From CAZWCE01 sp964632505 (GTDB lineage: Bacteria; Planctomycetota; Planctomycetia; Pirellulales; Thermoguttaceae), in NCBI GenBank assembly GCA_964632505.1, contig CAZWCE010000013.1, positions 1 through 64,000 of the forward strand: 64,000 nt of DNA, given 5' to 3'. The position numbers and the translations under genes are program-made. Positions 59,497 to 64,000 of the stretch are shown in pieces. Position 1 is the stretch's first letter. Each line of letters starts with the position of its first letter. The notes below the pieces were generated by a model that was given only the letters and a program-made list of their open reading frames with translations, was not told where the DNA came from and ran no database searches.

Positions 59497-61623
59497 TTAA
59501 GGAGCGTCATTGTAGCGAAGGGGGTACATCTTCTCGCCGATGCTTCGCGCCGCCTCGATCGTTTCGGGGTAGGGAGTATCGCAGACATCGACGAAACCGA
59601 TCTGGTAATTCTCGCCGTCTCCGCGACCGGTGGTGGCCTGATCGCGATACTGGAACCAGTGCGTCCCCACGATCAGTGGATTCTTCAGAGCCCCTTCGAC
59701 ATAAGAAAGATACGCTTTCGCACGCTCTTGTTGATCGGCCACCGGACGCAGGCCGGTATGGAACATGCCCCGATCGAGCGCCCCAAAGTGGAACTCGCCG
59801 ATGATGATCGGCCGATCGACGCCTTCAGGTAAAGACATGTCGGAAATGTCGTACCGATATCGATTGAAGCTGATGATGTCGCAATAGCGGGCGGCCGCAC
59901 GAACGGCGGTTTCGTTGTCGTTCGAGAAGCGACAGCCGAGATAGAGTCCGTTCGGGGCGACTTCATGGACGACCTGTTCGATCACGCGGAAATACTGATC
60001 AGCCAGGGTGGCGTAGAACGAAATCAGGTCCTCGCGCACGGCGGGATTCACCTCGGGCGTTTCCTTCTGTTCGGCCATCGCCCGCCAATCGGCATATTGC
60101 GTTTCCCATGCTTGATTTAAAGCATCGATACTTTGGTACTTCTCGCGGAGCTTTTCGAGCATCACCTTTTTCGCCGGTTGGCTTTCCGGGGAGGCGAGCG
60201 TTCCCAGAGCGACTTCGACCTCGTTCTTCCAAGCCAATTCGTTGTCGACGAAATAGCCCAAGCACCACGGATCCCCTACCGAATGCCCTTTCTGGCCGTT
60301 CATTCCCTTGCGGACACCTTCGGCGAATGCCGGATCGAAGGGATCGGGAAACTTTCTCCAGTAGCCGGTGGTCCCTTCAATTACCGGTGCGCGAAAAGGA
60401 ATAGTGCAAGTATACGGAGTTTTCCGCCGTTCATAAATGCCCATGTCGGACCAGTTGGCGATGGTGTTCATGCCCCAGCTTCTCAATCGACGGTGGGCGA
60501 GCTCGGCGTGTATGTGGTACCAATCTTCTCCATGCTTTCGTAAAAGATTGGCTCCGTCGAAATTGTAGGTTCGATAGCTGCCTTTATCTTCGTAGTACCC
60601 GTGAGGGGCCCAAGAGCCTTTTCCGTAAAATTTTCCGAAAGGCGAATCCGCCTCGGGGAGCCCTTCGAAGTAGAATTCCCGATCGGTGATGGGCGTGGTC
60701 GCGTTGCCCACGCGGACGCAATCGATGCCATGGGACCAAAAGAGATTTCCGTCGGGATCGATGATCCACCATTTGCCGTCGACCTTTTCAACGCGAAAGA
60801 AGCCGGTACTCTCGCGTTTCGGGCCGGCCGCCCATCCGCCCCAGCGATCACGGTTTTCCGGCTCCGGATGCTTCTTCAAATCGTCGAGTTCTTCTTCATG
60901 ACGCTTGCGTAGATCTGCGGGCGATTTCACCTTCCCGGGCCAATCCTTGTGTTGGTACTGTCCCAGAGAGTCGATCATCGGGAAGAAATCGTCATCGAGT
61001 TTTGCGGCGAGCGTTTGCCGGGAGTGCGGTTGCTTCAGGCGAAAGTCATCGATCAGGAAATCGTGTTCGACCTCCGGTTGGCTGACAAACACCAAAAGCC
61101 GGGTCACCTTTTCGGGATGGAGTAATCCCTGCCGGCTCCGATAACCACCGGGATACCCTCTCATGCCGAAGAAGACCTCCTCGTAAGCTCCCGGCAGACG
61201 CCAAAAAATCGGGCTCTCTACCGTTTTCGTTTCACCGGGCGCAATCACCTCGGAAACCGTCTGCTCGCTACCATCGTGCGTCGAGGTGTCGATCCGCACA
61301 TGCACACGCACGGGCCGCTTGCCTCGATTCTTCACCTCGAATTGGAATCGGTTGTGCCCGGAAAAGTCCCATCCTCCATCCGGCGCAAACAGCGTGATGC
61401 CCGGCCACCGCTCTTGAGTTCCCGTCTTGAGTTGCAACCACGTACGGCCGCTGGAATCTCGCGATAAAGATGCAGCGGCATCGCGCTGGGGCATGTCGGA
61501 GAGGTCGAAATCCTGCTGGAAATCGAGAATCATCTCGCACGTTTCTTCCGCCATGACGCAATGGGGGAAAACCATTGCCGCAAAAAAAAGGATCATCAGT
61601 GAGATTGGCCGGATCAGATTCAT
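59497..61623 (-). CDS. Secreted GH50 (beta-agarase)-like protein
   Basis: 708 residues from the ATG at 61623, chosen because AAAGGATG precedes it; the frame opens to 61653. Signal peptide ISLMILFFAAMVFPHCVMA. Residues about 25-190 are a CBM-like beta domain (WDFSGHNRFQFEVKNRGK, LLVFVSQPEVEHDFLIDDFR). The TIM barrel contains GKWWIIDPDGNLFWSHGID, SWGMNTIANWSD, YFVDNELAW with the likely acid/base Glu462, and IIGEFHFGALDRGMFH with the likely nucleophile Glu610. These motifs match GH50 beta-agarases, which cleave galactans. With the sulfatase next to it, a sulfated galactan is an attractive substrate, but agarase activity is not shown. Confidence 0.82.
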   Translation of the reverse strand: MNLIRPISLMILFFAAMVFPHCVMAEETCEMILDFQQDFDLSDMPQRDAAASLSRDSSGRTWLQLKTGTQERWPGITLFAPDGGWDFSGHNRFQFEVKNRGKRPVRVHVRIDTSTHDGSEQTVSEVIAPGETKTVESPIFWRLPGAYEEVFFGMRGYPGGYRSRQGLLHPEKVTRLLVFVSQPEVEHDFLIDDFRLKQPHSRQTLAAKLDDDFFPMIDSLGQYQHKDWPGKVKSPADLRKRHEEELDDLKKHPEPENRDRWGGWAAGPKRESTGFFRVEKVDGKWWIIDPDGNLFWSHGIDCVRVGNATTPITDREFYFEGLPEADSPFGKFYGKGSWAPHGYYEDKGSYRTYNFDGANLLRKHGEDWYHIHAELAHRRLRSWGMNTIANWSDMGIYERRKTPYTCTIPFRAPVIEGTTGYWRKFPDPFDPAFAEGVRKGMNGQKGHSVGDPWCLGYFVDNELAWKNEVEVALGTLASPESQPAKKVMLEKLREKYQSIDALNQAWETQYADWRAMAEQKETPEVNPAVREDLISFYATLADQYFRVIEQVVHEVAPNGLYLGCRFSNDNETAVRAAARYCDIISFNRYRYDISDMSLPEGVDRPIIIGEFHFGALDRGMFHTGLRPVADQQERAKAYLSYVEGALKNPLIVGTHWFQYRDQATTGRGDGENYQIGFVDVCDTPYPETIEAARSIGEKMYPLRYNDAP

Positions 61624-61993
61624 GTTCATCCTTTCTAGAAAATACGATTTCAAAAGGCATCATTCGAAGGAGAGGTTTCCGCAACCGGAGGCCGGTGATC
61701 GGAACAGGATGTCGAGCATTGGAGACTGCTGATTATTCTACACAAAGACCGAGCCTTTTTGCAACGACCCACGAAATAGATCAATGCGAGAAGCCGGAAA
61801 AAATGGTCGTGATTCGGCCCTGACGTTCGAATCTTTTCACTGAAGTTTGCCGTTGTGTGGCTGTAATTCGGTTCCGCTTCCGTTATAATATTCGCCCGGA
61901 GAAGGTGGGGGAAACAAGAGTTGTTTTTCCATCTTCATTATGAAACCAGGAAGATGACACGAATAGGATCGTCATGAAAGAGGGAGCCGGACC
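61624..61993. other. Divergent promoter region between GH50-like and flavin reductase-like genes
   Basis: 370 bp without a gene. TATAAT at 61884-61889 (in CCGTTATAATATTC), about 105 bp before the downstream start, is a likely -10 box; its -35 is poor. I see no repeat or RNA gene. Confidence 0.4.
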
Positions 61994-62707
61994 ATGCAAA
62001 ATGATTGCACCAGACGGAAGTTCATGAAAGCCGCGGGAACGGGGGTGGCCGCGACGGCGGCGCTGGTTTCGGGAGTCCAGTCCGCACCGGCCGATTCGCC
62101 CGAAGGAAAAAAGAAGATCATCGGGATTGCCACCAGTTTGCGAAAGGGAAAGACGACCGCCCAATCGGTCGAGCTGATTTTGGATTCCGCTTGCGCTGCT
62201 GCGCCGACTAGGTTCGAATCGGAACTGATCGACTTGGCCGAGATGGCGATTCCGGCGGGACCGGCTGCCGGAATTCCACTGGCCGAGGGAGAAAAGGACG
62301 ACTTCCCGGCGATCGCCGATCAATTGCTCCGCCCGGAGGTCGCGGCCATCGTCATTGGTTCTCCGGTCTATTTCGCCAATATGAGTTCGCTCTGCAAGGC
62401 GTTTCTGGAACGGTGTATCGTCTTCCGCAAACAGGGGTTTGCCTTGAAAAACAAGGTCGCGGGCGTTGTCTCCGTCGGCGGAGCGCGCAACGGAGGACAA
62501 ATCTTGACGATTCGGTCGATCCAGTCCGTGTTGATGACGCATCAAATGCTCATGGCGGGGGACGCTCCCCCGACGGCTCATTTCGGAGCGACGCTCTGGA
62601 ACCAGGACGATGATATCACGCAGGATGAATTCGGAATAAAAACCGCCGAGAATCTCGGAACTCGAATTTCCGAACTGGCCTTGCTCGGAGGCGATCACAA
62701 CGACTAA
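61994..62707 (+). CDS. Tat-exported NADPH-dependent FMN reductase-like flavodoxin-fold protein
   Basis: 237 residues with a Tat signal (TRRKFMKAAGTGVAATAALV), so it is exported folded, probably with its cofactor. The fold begins KKIIGIATSLRKGKTTAQSV, the phosphate-binding loop of NADPH-dependent FMN reductases; VAAIVIGSPVYFANMSSLCK, FLERCIVFRK and KVAGVVSVGGARNGGQ follow, typical of the flavodoxin-like IsiB/WrbA-type family. Electron donor and acceptor are unknown. GGGAGCC lies 8 bases before the ATG. It is 111 bp upstream of the PhoD-like gene on the same strand and may be cotranscribed. Confidence 0.8.
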   Translation: MQNDCTRRKFMKAAGTGVAATAALVSGVQSAPADSPEGKKKIIGIATSLRKGKTTAQSVELILDSACAAAPTRFESELIDLAEMAIPAGPAAGIPLAEGEKDDFPAIADQLLRPEVAAIVIGSPVYFANMSSLCKAFLERCIVFRKQGFALKNKVAGVVSVGGARNGGQILTIRSIQSVLMTHQMLMAGDAPPTAHFGATLWNQDDDITQDEFGIKTAENLGTRISELALLGGDHND

Positions 62708-62818
62708 AGACGTCTGAAGACAACGGTGGTTGAGGGAATTCCCGGCGAATCGGGGGAATCATGTATGGTGGATAGGTTCCCCATCGACGCTTACCAACAT
62801 TGAATGGAGTGACACGCA

Positions 62819-64000
62819 ATGAAAGGTTTACTTAATACAGATTTCCGTCGGCGAAGGAGCTTATCGATCCGGAGCCTTTTGTGTTTTTTCGTACTCTCGT
62901 GTGCCGTCTTCGGCGGACGCTTGATGGCCCAGGAGGTTGCGGAGGGACCCGAGCCGATCAAGATTGAACGCAAAGGAGGGAAACCGACGATTCCGGAGGT
63001 TCCCCGCGATGAAGTGATCTGCTTCGCGCTGTACACCGTGGAGGAGGGTATCCTGAAGCTCAGCGCTCAGCTCTATCCGCTGAAGGACGGGGAAAGTCGC
63101 GAAGTTTCCCTACGGATCCAAGAGAATGGCCAATGGAAGACCATCGACCAAGCCAAAGTGGATGAGGTGGGGTGGATGACGACTTTCCGAGTGGAGGACT
63201 GGGATGCAGCCCGGAGTGTGCCGTATCGATTGACGCATCCCGGCGGGGCGTCTTTCGAGGGGCTCATCCGGAGAGATCCGGTCGACCAGGAAGAGATCGT
63301 CGTCGCGGCGTTCACCGGCAATTCAAACTCCGACCGATCGATGCGCCCGGACATCGTCAAGAATATCAAAACGCTCGATCCTGATCTTTTGTTTTTTTCC
63401 GGCGACCAGAGTTACGATCACCGTAACCATTTGGCCGCATGGCTTCTGTTTGGTCGTCAGTTTGGGGAAATCATCAAGGATCGTCCGACGATTACCATTC
63501 CCGACGACCACGATGTCGGGCAGGGAAATCTCTGGGGAGAAGGCGGAAAGGTCTCGAAGTTGGGAGGTGGCGCCGACGGAGGCTACATCATGCCGCCCGA
63601 CTACGTGAACATGGTGCAACGGGCGCAGACGGCGCATCTGCCGGACCCGTACGATCCGCGGCCCATCAAACAGGGGATCACCGTTTATTACACTTCGCTG
63701 AATGTAGGCGGGGTGGATTTCGCCATCATCGAGGACCGCAAATTCAAGACCGGCCCGGCGGGCTTGATTCCGCAGCAAGGGCCGCGACCGGACCATATCA
63801 ACGATCCTACGTACGATCGCGAGTCGGTCGACGTTCCGGAAGCGCGACTCTTGGGAGAGCGGCAACTCTATTTCCTGCATGAGTGGGGAAAAGATTGGAA
63901 GAACACTCAGATGAAGGCGGTGCTGTCCCAGACGATCTTCGCCGGGGGAGCCCATATTCATGGGGGGCACAAAGGACGTCTTTTGGCCGATCTCGACTCG
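62819..64000 (+). CDS. PhoD-like phosphodiesterase/alkaline phosphatase (partial, C-terminus beyond window)
   Basis: 394 codons, open at the right edge. A basic N-terminus (MKGLLNTDFRRRRSLSIRSL) leads a hydrophobic segment CFFVLSCAVFGGRLMA; it looks like a Sec signal, although an RRRR run precedes it. Residues about 130-390 are a metallophosphatase domain: DLLFFSGDQSYDH, TITIPDDHDVGQGNLWGEGG, GGVDFAIIEDRKFKTGP and QTIFAGGAHIH. They match PhoD-type calcium/iron phosphodiesterases, found in many planctomycetes beside sulfatases. The gene follows the flavin reductase-like gene by 111 bp. Because the end is missing, a fusion cannot be excluded. Confidence 0.8.
   Translation, partial: MKGLLNTDFRRRRSLSIRSLLCFFVLSCAVFGGRLMAQEVAEGPEPIKIERKGGKPTIPEVPRDEVICFALYTVEEGILKLSAQLYPLKDGESREVSLRIQENGQWKTIDQAKVDEVGWMTTFRVEDWDAARSVPYRLTHPGGASFEGLIRRDPVDQEEIVVAAFTGNSNSDRSMRPDIVKNIKTLDPDLLFFSGDQSYDHRNHLAAWLLFGRQFGEIIKDRPTITIPDDHDVGQGNLWGEGGKVSKLGGGADGGYIMPPDYVNMVQRAQTAHLPDPYDPRPIKQGITVYYTSLNVGGVDFAIIEDRKFKTGPAGLIPQQGPRPDHINDPTYDRESVDVPEARLLGERQLYFLHEWGKDWKNTQMKAVLSQTIFAGGAHIHGGHKGRLLADLDS

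Noticed and set aside
1..64000. tRNA, rRNA, CRISPR array, insertion sequence or prophage
   Set aside because: No cloverleaf with T-loop, no regularly spaced repeats, no transposase, integrase or phage structural gene was recognised by eye; a tRNAscan and ISfinder search would be needed to be certain.

Overview
The window looks like a planctomycete chromosome segment (Planctomycetota, probably a Pirellulales-type relative). Evidence for this is the pair of pilin-like DUF1559 proteins, formylglycine-type sulfatases, a haem protein related to hydrazine synthase alpha, DUF1080-, DUF1573- and PQQ-propeller-type secreted proteins, large intergenic gaps, and frequent strand switching with short operons. 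I recognised no rRNA, tRNA, CRISPR array, transposase or integrase.

Layout. 1-4.4 kb: two secreted glycoside-hydrolase-like proteins (DUF4091 type, cut by the left edge, and GH5-like). 4.8-8.9 kb: a minus-strand metal-related set: DUF4198 protein, DUF3299-like membrane protein, MacB/FtsX-type permease with a histidine-rich loop, and LolD-type ATPase. 8.9-9.3 kb: a noncoding stretch full of palindromes with two anti-Shine-Dalgarno-like sequences. 9.3-12.1 kb: smpB, a 56-residue coiled-coil protein, rsgA and an FHA protein. 12.4-14.6 kb: a YhcC-type radical SAM protein and three small membrane proteins. 14.8-18.1 kb: an HzsA-like dihaem protein fused to a sulfatase-modifying-factor domain. 18.2-27.5 kb: a minus-strand run of a cyclic-nucleotide-binding/coiled-coil protein, a PilM-like ATPase, a DUF1573 protein and two DUF1559 proteins. 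28.3-42.9 kb: PQQ-propeller protein, two glycosyltransferases (one fused to a PHP domain), DUF1080 protein, sulfatase, VCBS-repeat protein, a beta-rich secreted protein and a ThiI/MnmA-like PP-loop protein. 43-48.2 kb: a SPATA20/YyaL-type protein and a GH116 glucosylceramidase-like enzyme. 48.6-54.6 kb: fabH-fabF-bioD-bioA-bioB. 54.9-64 kb: SO_0444-type permease, glycosyltransferase, sulfatase, GH50-like protein, Tat-exported flavin reductase-like protein and a PhoD-like phosphatase cut by the right edge.

How the genes work together. Many products carry signal peptides and act on complex, sulfated or glycosylated polysaccharides outside the cytoplasm. Housekeeping is represented by trans-translation (smpB), ribosome assembly (rsgA) and biotin/fatty-acid synthesis. 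The cluster fabH-fabF-bioDAB lacks bioF and may use a KAS III enzyme to supply the pimeloyl chain, as BioZ does elsewhere; this is inference. The histidine-rich ABC operon and the cysteine-rich permease suggest two metal-handling systems.

The observations I would follow first are the HzsA-like/FGE fusion, the 8.9-9.3 kb noncoding region, the apparent AUC starts of smpB and the SPATA20-type gene, the dispersed 46-bp repeat, and the KAS III-biotin linkage.
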